NCBI RefSeq assembly: GCF_001427905.1
Contig: NZ_LMEF01000001.1
Location: 434,394-498,393 of the forward strand
DNA: 64,000 nucleotides
Reading direction: 5' to 3'
From: Flavobacterium sp. Root420
GTDB lineage: Bacteria; Bacteroidota; Bacteroidia; Flavobacteriales; Flavobacteriaceae
Part shown: positions 17,344 to 26,582 of the stretch, in pieces
Position numbering within the stretch: position 1 is the stretch's first letter
Layout of the letters: each line of letters starts with the position of its first letter
Notes under the pieces: model-generated
Told to the model about the DNA's origin: nothing
Databases searched by the model: none
What the model saw: only the letters and a program-made list of their open reading frames with translations
Made by a program: the position numbers and the translations under genes

Positions 17344-17421
17344 CCCTGATTGCAATGGAAATCCTTTTTGTTTTTCCTTTAAAAACAAAAAGATTGCAAT
17401 GGAAAGCAGGAAATAGCTCCT
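17342..17421. repeat. Dispersed structured repeat, family A copy
   Basis: It begins agccctgattgcaatggaaatcc and ends gattgcaatggaaagcaggaaatagctcct, with an A/T hairpin (tttttgttttt with aaaaacaaaaa) between. The ends match those of elements at 37516, 46298 and 50207. No ORF is present. Confidence 0.65.
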
Positions 17422-17443
17422 AAACAATAACCTAAATTTTAAA

Positions 17444-17815
17444 ATGAAAAAAAATATATTTCTTTTACCGTTAATCACATTATTCTCCTGTTATAATGCA
17501 GAACACAACTGTAAAGACTTTAAAAACGGAAAATTCAAATTTGAGTTTGAAGTAAATGGCGTTAAGAAAACAACGTTTTTTGAACGAAAAGACGGTATAG
17601 AAATCGAAACTTTTGACGGAAAAACGGATACATCGACTGTACGTTGGGTAAGCGATTGCGAATATGTTTTGCAGAAGAAACATCCAAAAAACAGGACTGA
17701 AGAAAAAGCAATCAGCATGAAGATTTTAACGACTTCAAAAGATTCTTATACTTTTGAATTTGGAATGGTTGGCTCTGAAGAAAAGCAACGCGGGAAGGTT
17801 TTTAAAATTGATTAA
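17444..17815 (+). CDS. Small lipoprotein of unknown function
   Basis: A 123-residue protein with a short lipoprotein signal (MKKNIFLLPLITLFSC) and a mature domain of about 107 residues rich in beta strands (GKFKFEFEVNGVKKTTFFER, YTFEFGMVGS). Conserved-looking cysteines lie in HNCKDF and SDCEY. I know of similar Flavobacterium proteins carrying the misleading label topoisomerase IV; nothing here resembles a topoisomerase. It is followed closely by the TerC gene, 31 bases on. Confidence 0.7.
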   Translation: MKKNIFLLPLITLFSCYNAEHNCKDFKNGKFKFEFEVNGVKKTTFFERKDGIEIETFDGKTDTSTVRWVSDCEYVLQKKHPKNRTEEKAISMKILTTSKDSYTFEFGMVGSEEKQRGKVFKID

Positions 17816-17846
17816 AGAAATTTAATAATCTAAAATTGACTTGAAA

Positions 17847-18626
17847 ATGGAAGTATTTTTAAATCCTGATGCCTGGATTGCTCTATTGACATTGACATTT
17901 CTTGAAATTGTTTTAGGAATAGACAACATCATTTTTATATCGATTGTAACTGGTAAATTACCCGAAGAAGATCGAAAAAAAGCTACACGAATTGGTTTGT
18001 TTTTGGCCATGTTTATGCGTATCGCACTCTTAATGGGGATTTCTTATTTAATTGCCATGAAGGCCACATTATTCAGCATTCACTGGGGTTGGTTTGAAGG
18101 CGATTTTACAGGTCAGGCTTTAATTTTATTCTTAGGAGGCTTATTCTTAATTTATAAAAGTACTAAAGAAATAAGCGAAAAGGTAGATCACCAAGGCGAG
18201 GAAGAAAAAACAATTAAAACAGCTGCAAAAAAATCTTTTTCTAATGTGATTGTTCAGATTTTACTGATCGATTTAATTTTTTCTGTCGATTCGATCCTAA
18301 CAGCAGTAGGTATGACTAATGGCGTTCACGGCGCATTAATAATCATGATTACAGCTGTTGTTATTTCTGTTTTGATTATGATGTTATTTGCGGTTCCTGT
18401 TGGAAACTTCGTTAACAAAAACCCATCTATTCAAATATTAGGACTGTCGTTTTTAATCCTGATTGGATTTATGTTAATTACAGAGAGTATGCATTTGTCA
18501 GATGCTACACTTGCCGGTGAACATATTGGAGCAGTTCCGAAAGGTTACTTATACTTTGCTATTACATTTTCACTAGCAGTTGAGTTTGTCAATATGCGAA
18601 TCAGAAAAAAACAAGCACAAAACTAA
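17847..18626 (+). CDS. TerC-family integral membrane protein
   Basis: A 259-residue inner-membrane protein with about seven helices. The TerC signatures are LEIVLGIDNIIFISI near the N-terminus and LLIDLIFSVDSILTAVGM in the middle, both with the conserved acidic residue inside the membrane. Relatives export Mn2+ (as MeeF/MeeY) or contribute to tellurite tolerance; a manganese-export role is the best guess. I start at the ATG at 17847 rather than the TTG two codons earlier. Confidence 0.87.
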   Translation: MEVFLNPDAWIALLTLTFLEIVLGIDNIIFISIVTGKLPEEDRKKATRIGLFLAMFMRIALLMGISYLIAMKATLFSIHWGWFEGDFTGQALILFLGGLFLIYKSTKEISEKVDHQGEEEKTIKTAAKKSFSNVIVQILLIDLIFSVDSILTAVGMTNGVHGALIIMITAVVISVLIMMLFAVPVGNFVNKNPSIQILGLSFLILIGFMLITESMHLSDATLAGEHIGAVPKGYLYFAITFSLAVEFVNMRIRKKQAQN

Positions 18627-18648
18627 TTAGTTTCAATTTGGACATTAT

Positions 18649-18710
18649 GCCACGAAGGCGCTAAGGCACAAAGTTTTTATAATTCTTTGCGACTTAGCGC
18701 CTTTTGTGGC
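18649..18710. repeat. Long inverted repeat with 8-bp phasing
   Basis: gccacgaaggcgctaaggcacaaag pairs with ctttgcgacttagcgccttttgtggc, forming a stem of about 24 bp with minor bulges. The aagg words are spaced by 8. It probably ends or stabilises the terC transcript. Confidence 0.7.
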
Positions 18711-18780
18711 TATAAAAAAAATAACGTGTTTCTTTTACATTTCTAATTTTAAATAGTATTTTAGAACCTAAATCTCACGC

Positions 18781-20700
18781 ATGAAAAATACCATATCACA
18801 TAGAGTTGCCGACTTTTTAAAGGACTTCCCCCCTTTTAGCTTTTTGCATAAAATGGATTTAGAAAAGCTATCAGAGCAGATTTCGATTATCTACAAAGAT
18901 AAAGATGCTGTGATTTTTGCTGAAAATGACAAAACACATGATTCTTTTTATGTTGTTCATAAAGGTGCTGTGGCTTTAAAGAAAAGTACCAAAAATACTG
19001 TTCTGGACATGTGTGATGAAGGTGATATATTTGGATTGCGTCCACTTTTGGCGCAGGAAAACTATATTATGGAAGCTGTCGCCCATGAAGAAAGTATTTT
19101 ATACGCTATTCCGATTGCAGTTTTTAAACCTTATGCACTGGAAAACAGAACAGTTGGTAATTTTTTGATAGAAAGTTACGCTTCAAATACCAGAAATCCG
19201 TATTCTGATATCCATAAAGATAAATTGTATGGTGATGATTTAGAGCAGGATACAATGCATTCTGACACCAATTCTTTTGATTTAACGCCTATAAAATATT
19301 CTAAAAAAATTGTTACTTGTTCGCCATCAACCACTGCAAGAGATGTTGCCAAGATTATGAACAAGAAAAAAGTGGGTGCTATCTTAATTGTTGATGAAAT
19401 GCTTCCCATCGGTATTTTAACAGATAAAGATTTACGTAATAAAATCGTAACCGGAGATTACTCGATACTAACAACGGCTGAAGCGATTATGACGAAGCCT
19501 GTTATTACATATCCAAAGAAAATGACCGTTACCGAGGCTCAAATGGCGATGATGAAAAGCAACATAAGTCATTTGTGTTTAACCAAAGATGGCACAATTA
19601 ATACCAAAGCGGTCGGGATTTTATCAAAGCATGACGTTATGGTGGCGCTGGGGAATAACCCAGCCGTTTTGATCAAAGCATTAAAAAGAGCAAAAAAAAT
19701 AAAAGAAATTAAGCCAATCCGAAACAGGATCATGCAATTGCTTCAGGGATATTTAGATCAAAATATTCCGATGACATTGATTTCTAAAATCATAACCGAA
19801 TTAAATGAAGCCTGCACAACTCGCGTTATCGAAATGTGTATCGAAAAAATGAGCAGTCCACCACCTGTAAAATTTGCATGGTTAGCTTTGGGAAGTCAGG
19901 GAAGAGGCGAACAAATGTTACATACGGATCAGGATAATGCTATAGTGTATGAAAATGTTTCAGAAGTTTTTAGAGACGAAACCAGAATATACTTTTTAAA
20001 ATTTGCAAGTCTTATTAATAAAGGACTTTTTGAAATTGGTTATGATTATTGTCCGGCCGAAATGATGGCTTCGAACCCAAAATGGTGTATGAGCCTTGAT
20101 GAGTGGAAAAATCAGGTGCATCATTGGATTACAAATCCGGGGAAAAATGAAGTTTTATTATCGTTCATATTTTTTGATTATAGTGTGACTTATGGCGATA
20201 CGGAGATAGCGAGCCAATTATCTGATTCTATTTTTGAGGATGTAAAAGCAAATCCGATTTTTTATGTTCATTTGGTTAGCGGTGCTTTACAGAGTCCGTC
20301 GCCAACAGGCTTTTTTAGGCAATTTTTAGTTGAGCAAGACGGAGCCAACAAAGACAATTTTGATATTAAACGAAGGGCTTTAATGCCTTTGACAGATGCC
20401 GCTCGTGTTTTGATTTTATCGCATTCAGTTAAAGGGATCAGCAATACGGCAGAACGTTTTGAGAAATTAGCGGAGCTAGAACCTACTAATAGTGAATTGT
20501 ATTTATCATGCTCCTATTCTTTTAAGGCTTTATTGAAATTCAGAACCAAACAAGGGCTTTTACATCATGATTCGGGACAATTTATAGCCTTAGAATCTTT
20601 ATCAAAAATGGAAAAAATAAAGCTCAAAAGAACTTTTAAAACCATCAAAGAACTTCAGGAATTAATAAGCGTAAGATTTAATGTTTCAAACGTCGTATAA
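18781..20700 (+). CDS. cNMP-binding/CBS/DUF294 nucleotidyltransferase protein
   Basis: A 639-residue cytosolic regulatory protein. A cyclic-nucleotide-binding-like domain lies at about residues 10-135 (FAENDKTHDSFYVVHKGAVAL), two CBS domains at about 165-290 (GAILIVDEMLPIGILTDKDLRN), a GlnD-like nucleotidyltransferase at about 330-470 with GSQGRGEQMLHTDQDNAI, and a C-terminal DUF294 helical domain. The G-S-x-x-R-x-E and DxD metal motif is intact, so nucleotidyl transfer to a protein is plausible. The target is unknown. An exonuclease gene starts 3 bases after the stop. Confidence 0.85.
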   Translation: MKNTISHRVADFLKDFPPFSFLHKMDLEKLSEQISIIYKDKDAVIFAENDKTHDSFYVVHKGAVALKKSTKNTVLDMCDEGDIFGLRPLLAQENYIMEAVAHEESILYAIPIAVFKPYALENRTVGNFLIESYASNTRNPYSDIHKDKLYGDDLEQDTMHSDTNSFDLTPIKYSKKIVTCSPSTTARDVAKIMNKKKVGAILIVDEMLPIGILTDKDLRNKIVTGDYSILTTAEAIMTKPVITYPKKMTVTEAQMAMMKSNISHLCLTKDGTINTKAVGILSKHDVMVALGNNPAVLIKALKRAKKIKEIKPIRNRIMQLLQGYLDQNIPMTLISKIITELNEACTTRVIEMCIEKMSSPPPVKFAWLALGSQGRGEQMLHTDQDNAIVYENVSEVFRDETRIYFLKFASLINKGLFEIGYDYCPAEMMASNPKWCMSLDEWKNQVHHWITNPGKNEVLLSFIFFDYSVTYGDTEIASQLSDSIFEDVKANPIFYVHLVSGALQSPSPTGFFRQFLVEQDGANKDNFDIKRRALMPLTDAARVLILSHSVKGISNTAERFEKLAELEPTNSELYLSCSYSFKALLKFRTKQGLLHHDSGQFIALESLSKMEKIKLKRTFKTIKELQELISVRFNVSNVV

Positions 20701-20702
20701 AT

Positions 20703-21329
20703 ATGAGTTTATTTAATTTTTGGAAAAAAGAAGAAGATCTCTTTGATGAAAGTAGTACTATTGAAGAAACTCGTTTTGTTGTTTTAGATACTGAAACTAC
20801 CGGTTTTGATTACGAAAATGATCGAATTTTATGTATTGGTGCACTTGTTTTACAAAACGGAATAATTTCTGTTCAAAATAGTTTTGAGGTTTATATTGAG
20901 CAAGAACATTATGATAAATCGACAGCACAAATTCATGGAATTTTAAAAGATTTCATTTTAAAACGACCAAGCGAGTCAGAGGCTTTACAGCAATTTTTAG
21001 ATTTTTTAGGAGATTCTATTATTATCGCACATCATGCTGTTTTTGACGTTACAATGATCAATAAGGCTTTAGAAAGAAATGGTTTACCTCAACTGGTAAA
21101 TCATAGATTAGATACTGCGATTTTGTACAAAAAGACTTTAATTAAGTCTCATTTATTTGAACGAAAAGACCATTACTCTTTAGATGACCTTGCTGATAAA
21201 TTTGATATTTCTAAAAAAGACAGGCACACCGCTTTGGGAGATGCTTACATTACGGCAATTGCCTTTTTAAAGATTGTGAAAAAACTCAAAGAGAAGAGAG
21301 AAACTAATTTGAACTCTTTATTTAAATAA
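20703..21329 (+). CDS. DEDDh 3'-5' exonuclease (DnaQ-like)
   Basis: A 208-residue exonuclease of the DNA polymerase III epsilon type. Exo I is VLDTETTGFD (D29, E31), Exo II is HHAVFDVTMINKAL and Exo IIIh is RHTALGDAYITA, so all five catalytic DEDDh residues appear present. It lacks a polymerase-binding tail like that of E. coli DnaQ. It is tightly coupled (3 bases) to the cNMP/CBS/nucleotidyltransferase gene, an arrangement seen repeatedly in other bacteria, so the two may form one regulatory module. Confidence 0.88.
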   Translation: MSLFNFWKKEEDLFDESSTIEETRFVVLDTETTGFDYENDRILCIGALVLQNGIISVQNSFEVYIEQEHYDKSTAQIHGILKDFILKRPSESEALQQFLDFLGDSIIIAHHAVFDVTMINKALERNGLPQLVNHRLDTAILYKKTLIKSHLFERKDHYSLDDLADKFDISKKDRHTALGDAYITAIAFLKIVKKLKEKRETNLNSLFK

Positions 21330-21469
21330 ATTGAAATCATTTTTTAAGTTTTATTTGTGAATCTTAAATTTACATTTATCATCAAAAATTTACTTTTTAG
21401 TAATATATCCCTTATCATTTAATAGCAATTTTAAAAGGTTTACATAACATACTTTTTGTTTTTCGAAGA

Positions 21470-21477
21470 TAGCTTTG
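21470..21477 (+). promoter_or_regulatory. Candidate -7 element before the PhoX-like gene
   Basis: tagctttg matches TAnnTTTG and ends 25 bases before the ATG at 21503. No -33 box is visible at the proper spacing. Confidence 0.3.
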
Positions 21478-21502
21478 CTTCATCTAAAAAAACCAAACAA
21501 TT

Positions 21503-22987
21503 ATGAAATCTAATTTTTTAAAATCAATTGCATTATTAGGAATTACAGGATTTTCTGTAATGAGCTGTCAAAATGACGACAAAGATTCTTCAAAGGATGT
21601 TAATGCTGACATCGACTTTACTACACATTCAAAAGTTCCTGCTTTTGTATATCCGATGACAGGTTTTGAGAGCTTAAAAATCAGTACTTTAATTGCTAGT
21701 TCTGATGTATTACCTGAATCACCTTCATTTGTTTACGGAGCACAACCCGATGGTGCCGGAATAATGAAAAATCCGAATGGAGAAGGTTATATTATGATTA
21801 CAAACCACGAAATAGTACAATCTGTTTCAAGAGTTTATTTAGATAAAACGTTCAAACCTGTAAAAGGAGAATATATTGTAGACGGAGTTGGAGGTATGAC
21901 ACGTTTGTGTTCTGCAACTTTAGTAACACCGGAAATACACGGATTTGGTCCGATTTTTTTAACTGCCGGAGAAACTAATCAGGAAAGTATGGTTCACGGA
22001 ATTAACCCATTAGGATTAACAACAGATAAAAGCAGAACTGATAGAATTTTACCAGCCCTGGGAAAAGCAAGTATGGAAAACGCCGTTCCGTTAACCAAAG
22101 AAGCTTATCCTGGAAAAACGATAATAATTATTGGGGAAGATCAGTCTTATACAACTGCTCACGCAAGTGCAGGACAGTTAATCATGTACATGAGTACGAC
22201 TGTAGGCGATCTTGTAAACGGAAAATTATATGCTTTAAAAAGAACAGATGGAAATCAGGTAGAAACAACCATGACTTTAAACAATTCATATCCAGTTTCA
22301 TTTGTGGAAATTCCAAATGCTAAAAACTTAACAGGTGCAGTTATCAATACTACAGTAAACTCTTTAGGAGTGATTCGTTTTTCAAGAGTTGAAGATGTTG
22401 ATTACAGAAAAGGAAGTGCCAGCAATAATAGAGAAGTTTATTTTACAGCCACCGGGCAAGCAACTTCAAACGTTGCTCCTGTAGATGGATATACAATGTG
22501 GGGACGTGTTTATAAACTTAAAATGGATGCAAATGATCCACTTAAAGGAACTTTAGAATTAGCTGTAGAAGGTGACAGTACACCGGGAACGGGAATCATC
22601 AATCCTGATAACTTATGTGTGACTGAGAATTTCGTTTATATTCAGGAGGATGGAGACAGTTATTACACCGAAGCTAAACATGATTCTTATGTCTGGCAAT
22701 ACAACATCGCGACAAAACAAAATAAAGCATGGTTAAACATGAACCATAAAAGAACAGATGTAGCCTGGAATGCTTTATACAATCAAAGCGGTGAAATGAG
22801 ATTTGGTAGCTGGGAGTTTGGCGCGATGAATGATATTTCAGATTTAATTGGTGTTCCAGATACTTTTACTTTAAATATTCACCCACATACATGGCAATTA
22901 GATAAGTTTGAAAATGCTGATGGGTCAGGAGTTAGTAAAGTTAAAGAAGGTGGACAGACCGTTATTATAAGAAACGTACAACGATAA
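21503..22987 (+). CDS. PhoX-like (DUF839) secreted lipoprotein
   Basis: A 494-residue lipoprotein: the signal MKSNFLKSIALLGITGFSVMSC is followed by NDDKDSS. The mature beta-propeller-like domain shows PhoX-family hallmarks: the SRVEDVDYRKG block, REVYFTATG, and NPDNLCVTENFVYIQEDG; the acidic residues in EDV and PDN are Ca2+/Fe3+ ligand positions in PhoX. PhoX enzymes are calcium/iron alkaline phosphatases. Activity here is plausible but not proven. A terminator follows, and then the di-haem peroxidase gene. Confidence 0.72.
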   Translation: MKSNFLKSIALLGITGFSVMSCQNDDKDSSKDVNADIDFTTHSKVPAFVYPMTGFESLKISTLIASSDVLPESPSFVYGAQPDGAGIMKNPNGEGYIMITNHEIVQSVSRVYLDKTFKPVKGEYIVDGVGGMTRLCSATLVTPEIHGFGPIFLTAGETNQESMVHGINPLGLTTDKSRTDRILPALGKASMENAVPLTKEAYPGKTIIIIGEDQSYTTAHASAGQLIMYMSTTVGDLVNGKLYALKRTDGNQVETTMTLNNSYPVSFVEIPNAKNLTGAVINTTVNSLGVIRFSRVEDVDYRKGSASNNREVYFTATGQATSNVAPVDGYTMWGRVYKLKMDANDPLKGTLELAVEGDSTPGTGIINPDNLCVTENFVYIQEDGDSYYTEAKHDSYVWQYNIATKQNKAWLNMNHKRTDVAWNALYNQSGEMRFGSWEFGAMNDISDLIGVPDTFTLNIHPHTWQLDKFENADGSGVSKVKEGGQTVIIRNVQR

Positions 22988-23008
22988 TAATCAAATTAAA
23001 AATTAAAT

Positions 23009-23043
23009 TAAAACAACCCTTATTTTTTCAATAAGGGTTGTTT
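23009..23043 (+). terminator. Terminator of the PhoX-like gene
   Basis: An 11-bp stem (aacaaccctta with taagggttgtt) around a T-rich loop. The TTG of an extended reading of the next gene lies inside it, which supports the later ATG at 23059. Confidence 0.75.
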
Positions 23044-23058
23044 CTATTACAATGTATT

Positions 23059-24840
23059 ATGAAATTAAAGCACTTTTCTTTTCTATTTTTAACGCTTTGT
23101 TTTTTCTTTTCATGTCAAAAAAATGAAGTTTCAAAAACAACTATTAAACAAGATTTATTGGTTGATTTAACTAAATTAAACAATGAAATCATTCAATTTG
23201 AAAAGCTTGTCAATAACAATTCGTCGCAAAAAGAAATTTTAGAGCAATTTAAAAAGTCACGTTTAGCTTATAAAAAAGTAGAATGGGCAATTGAATATTT
23301 TATCCCGGACACCGCCAGATTTATGAACGGGCCGGCTTTGGACGAAATGGAATTAGAAGAAAACAAATCTTTTGAACCACATGGTTTTCAGGTCATAGAA
23401 GAAATGATTTATCCAGAGTATACAATAGAAAACAAAAAAGATATAATCAGGGAATTGCATATTTTTCAATCGAATATCAAACAAGTATCAAGTACGTTTG
23501 AAGTTATAACCATTAGTGACGATTATGTTCTGGATGCAATAGAACAAAATGTTTTTAGAATAATTACCTTAGGAATTACAGGCTTTGACAGTCCAATTCT
23601 ACAATCTTCAGTTTTAGAAGCGGGCGAAAGTTTAATTGTGATTCCTAAATCTTTGGAAAAAATCAATTCTAAGGGTAAATCATTATCTGAAATAAAAAAA
23701 TTGACTGAAAAAGCACAAAACTATTGCAAGGAAAATAATAATTTCAATGCCTTTAACAGAGCCATTTTTATAACTGAATATTTAAATCCTATTTCGAAAA
23801 AAATTAAAATTTTTCAGAAAGAAGAGAATATTAAAAATGTAAAGAAAAGCAGTCCGTTAAAGTCAACTATTGAAACTTTATTCGATAAAAATGCTTTTGA
23901 CGTAAACGCATTTGTTCTTTCAAATGAATATAATTTCACTCCAGAAAAAGCAGCCTTAGGAGAAAAATTATTTTATGACAAAAGTCTTTCTAAAAACAAT
24001 GACAGAAGTTGTGCTACCTGTCATCATCCGGAAAAAGCATTTACAGATGGTTTAAAAACAAATGTTTCTTTAACCGGATCTAATTTAACCCGAAACACTC
24101 CTACTCTAACTTATGCCTCTTTACAAAATGCCCAATTTTGGGATATGCGCCAAATAGATCTGGAAAAACAAAGTGTTGATGTTATTCAGAATAAAGATGA
24201 AATGCATGGTTCTATGGAAAATATTCATGCTAAAATTCTGTTGGACAAAGATTATATAAAACTGTTCAAAAAAGCATATCCAAAAACCTTGAAGGCTGAA
24301 ACATGGCAGATTCAGAATGTTATTGCAAGTTATGTCAGATCTTTAAACTCTTTTGACTCGAGATTTGATATTTATATGCGAGGAGAAAAAGATATTCTGA
24401 ACAATCAGGAAGTTGAAGGAATGAATCTTTTCATGGGCAAAGCAAAATGTGCGACTTGTCACTTTACACCTTTGTTTAACGGAACCGTTCCACCTAGTTA
24501 TTCCAAAACCGAACATGAAGTGATTGGAACTCCAAACGAAGCGTCAGGAAAAAAACTAAGCCCTGATTTAGGAAGGTATCTATACAATAAAATGCCACAA
24601 TTAATTGGCGCATTCAAAACACCAACCGTTCGAAACGTTGCGGTAACTGCTCCATACATGCATAACGGAGTCTTTAAAACTTTAGAAGAAGTTGTTTCGT
24701 TTTACAATAAAGGAGGCGGAAAAGGCCTAGGTTATGAAGTAGAAAATCAAACACTTCCTTTTGATAAATTGAATTTAACTGTGAAGGAGGAGCAAGCTCT
24801 TGTTGCGTTTATGAAAACTTTGACCGATAAAAAATACTAG
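23059..24840 (+). CDS. Di-haem cytochrome c peroxidase with helical N-terminal domain
   Basis: I start at the ATG at 23059, giving a lipoprotein signal (MKLKHFSFLFLTLCFFFSC). Residues about 22-270 form a helical domain I recognise only by pattern (MNGPALDEMELEE, EPHGFQVIEEMIY), resembling imelysin-like regions. Residues 280-593 are a CCP/MauG domain with haem motifs CATCH at about 318 and 464 and the distal block YMHNGVFKTLEEVVSFY. It should reduce peroxide, or oxidise a substrate, in the periplasm. It lies directly after the PhoX-like gene. Confidence 0.85.
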   Translation: MKLKHFSFLFLTLCFFFSCQKNEVSKTTIKQDLLVDLTKLNNEIIQFEKLVNNNSSQKEILEQFKKSRLAYKKVEWAIEYFIPDTARFMNGPALDEMELEENKSFEPHGFQVIEEMIYPEYTIENKKDIIRELHIFQSNIKQVSSTFEVITISDDYVLDAIEQNVFRIITLGITGFDSPILQSSVLEAGESLIVIPKSLEKINSKGKSLSEIKKLTEKAQNYCKENNNFNAFNRAIFITEYLNPISKKIKIFQKEENIKNVKKSSPLKSTIETLFDKNAFDVNAFVLSNEYNFTPEKAALGEKLFYDKSLSKNNDRSCATCHHPEKAFTDGLKTNVSLTGSNLTRNTPTLTYASLQNAQFWDMRQIDLEKQSVDVIQNKDEMHGSMENIHAKILLDKDYIKLFKKAYPKTLKAETWQIQNVIASYVRSLNSFDSRFDIYMRGEKDILNNQEVEGMNLFMGKAKCATCHFTPLFNGTVPPSYSKTEHEVIGTPNEASGKKLSPDLGRYLYNKMPQLIGAFKTPTVRNVAVTAPYMHNGVFKTLEEVVSFYNKGGGKGLGYEVENQTLPFDKLNLTVKEEQALVAFMKTLTDKKY

Positions 24841-24863
24841 AAAGACCAAGATAAAAACCAATC

Positions 24864-24898
24864 AAAATGCCAGAATTTAAGCTTTCTGGCATTTTTTA
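24864..24898. terminator. Terminator between peroxidase and tssF remnant
   Basis: The stem aaatgccagaa with ttctggcattt is followed by a T run on the plus strand, and weaker Ts on the minus strand. It separates convergent genes. Confidence 0.8.
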
Positions 24899-24899
24899 T

Positions 24900-26582
24900 T
24901 TAATCTACAAATATTCTATAGGGAAATACATTTGAAGATGTATTTTTAAGATGTCTCATAAAACTATCACATAAATATTCCCATTCGTTTTTTGACAAAT
25001 ATTCAATTTCTTCACTATTTCTTGTAATAAAGATATCAACAGTTCGGCTAAAGCCAGCTTTTACGGAAATTTCTTTTCGAGTTCCTTTTTGTATTTTAAT
25101 ATCTGAAATTGAGTTTTTAAAATGATTAAAACCAAATGCTTTTACATCAGCAAAGGTAACAATTCTGCCTCTCGTTAGCAATGCATTTCTATACGCTAGA
25201 ATTCGGTCTTTGTTATTTTGTTTGTTTAAGCCTCCAATGGTATTGGTCATTAAGGTAACCGTCTGACTGATAAAAAACAAATCATCCTTCGATTCTAAAA
25301 TAGTTCCGGCTTTAATATCGTTTCCTTCTTCTGCACAAGTTGACCAATAATTTATTGCAAATGTCTTACCAACAGTTTCATCATTTTTGGGCTTTATCAT
25401 TAAATAAGGATCATTATTTTTAGAAAAGCTATTTTCCTTTGCTTGCTGTTCTACAGACGACAAAAGTTGGTTGATTTGCACCAAAGAGCTGTTCATAAAA
25501 TCTTTTCCTAAACCAGAAAATGCTGAACTCTCATCTTTTAGCAAATCAAGGACATTTTGAAGCAGTTCAGAAGCACTTCTAGAATCAAATCTTGAAACTC
25601 CTCCTGTTCTCAAAACAGCGTTTCCTTCTTCAATAATATCAGCTTTAAACTCTTTTATTTCGTAGTGGTTATTTAAGGAATCAACTACTGAATCGACATC
25701 AAGGTAAATATCTTTATCTGTATCAAGTGATACATAAGATAAAAAAGTATCAAATGTTTTACCAGTAGAATGATATTTTTTATTGATTACCGGAAAACAG
25801 TTTGCTGTAAATGAGATATTGTCTATAATTTGAGGAACAAGTGATTCTGGAAAAACCATTTTTATCCAAATAACTTTATTGCTATTGTTCTTTGTTATTT
25901 CTTCTAAATGAACATATTCGGTGCTATATTCTGTTATTTCTTTGTGCTTTAAAACACCTTCTAATGTGTGAAAATTATCAAAATAAAACTCATTTACTTC
26001 CTGCATTATTTCACTTAACTGAGTATAATTGCGATTGATAATATTTTCTACATTCAGATTGTTAATCTGTGCATTGTATCCTTCTTCAACTTTTATCTCT
26101 ATACCATCATAAAAACATTTCATCTGTTTTAAGTAGTAATGAAACATTTCTTTTTGATACGTATTTTTAATATCAATGTATAGCATTAGATCTTCTATTT
26201 CTAGTACATTGGCTTTAAGTTCAATTCCCAAAATAACTTCACCTGATGGCAAAGTTGTATTATAATCACGGACAGCATCTTTATAAAAAAGATTTGAAAT
26301 TTCATATAGATTTCTTTCGTAGGCAATATACTTAACTTCGCACGATGATAATTTTACTTCTAAAGTCGGCGACAGAACAATTTCTTTTGTAATTGGAACT
26401 AAAGGATTGTAAATGTTATGCATTCTTTTAGTTACTTTCATTTGATTGTATAAAGAAACTTTCAAATTATTTTCAATAGGCAAGGCGTGCATAATTCCCC
26501 GTGCAGGTTTCGCACCGGAAGCTACTTCTGGAAACATAATTTCCAAAACTCTTTCAACAACACGAGTTTTAGAATCTTCCAA
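24900..26582 (-). pseudogene. Type VI secretion baseplate protein TssF, 5'-truncated
   Basis: A 560-residue frame with no ATG at its start: the first possible codon is TTG at 26582, and the frame stays open further into antisense clpV sequence. Its first residues (KTRVVERVLEIMFPE) correspond to the FPELTEALLELLYPH region of TssF, which in full proteins lies 60-70 residues in. The C-terminal part (YRNALLTRGRIVTFADVKAFGF) resembles baseplate proteins. I read it as TssF of the Bacteroidota-type T6SS (subtype iii), lacking its N-terminus. No other tss gene remains besides the clpV end. Confidence 0.65.

Noticed and set aside
17444..17815. Topoisomerase IV label for the small lipoprotein
   Set aside because: A 123-residue lipoprotein has no topoisomerase features; true parC/parE are at 27-32 kb.
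23038..23058. TTG start for the peroxidase gene
   Set aside because: It lies inside the upstream terminator hairpin, and the ATG at 23059 begins a proper lipoprotein signal.
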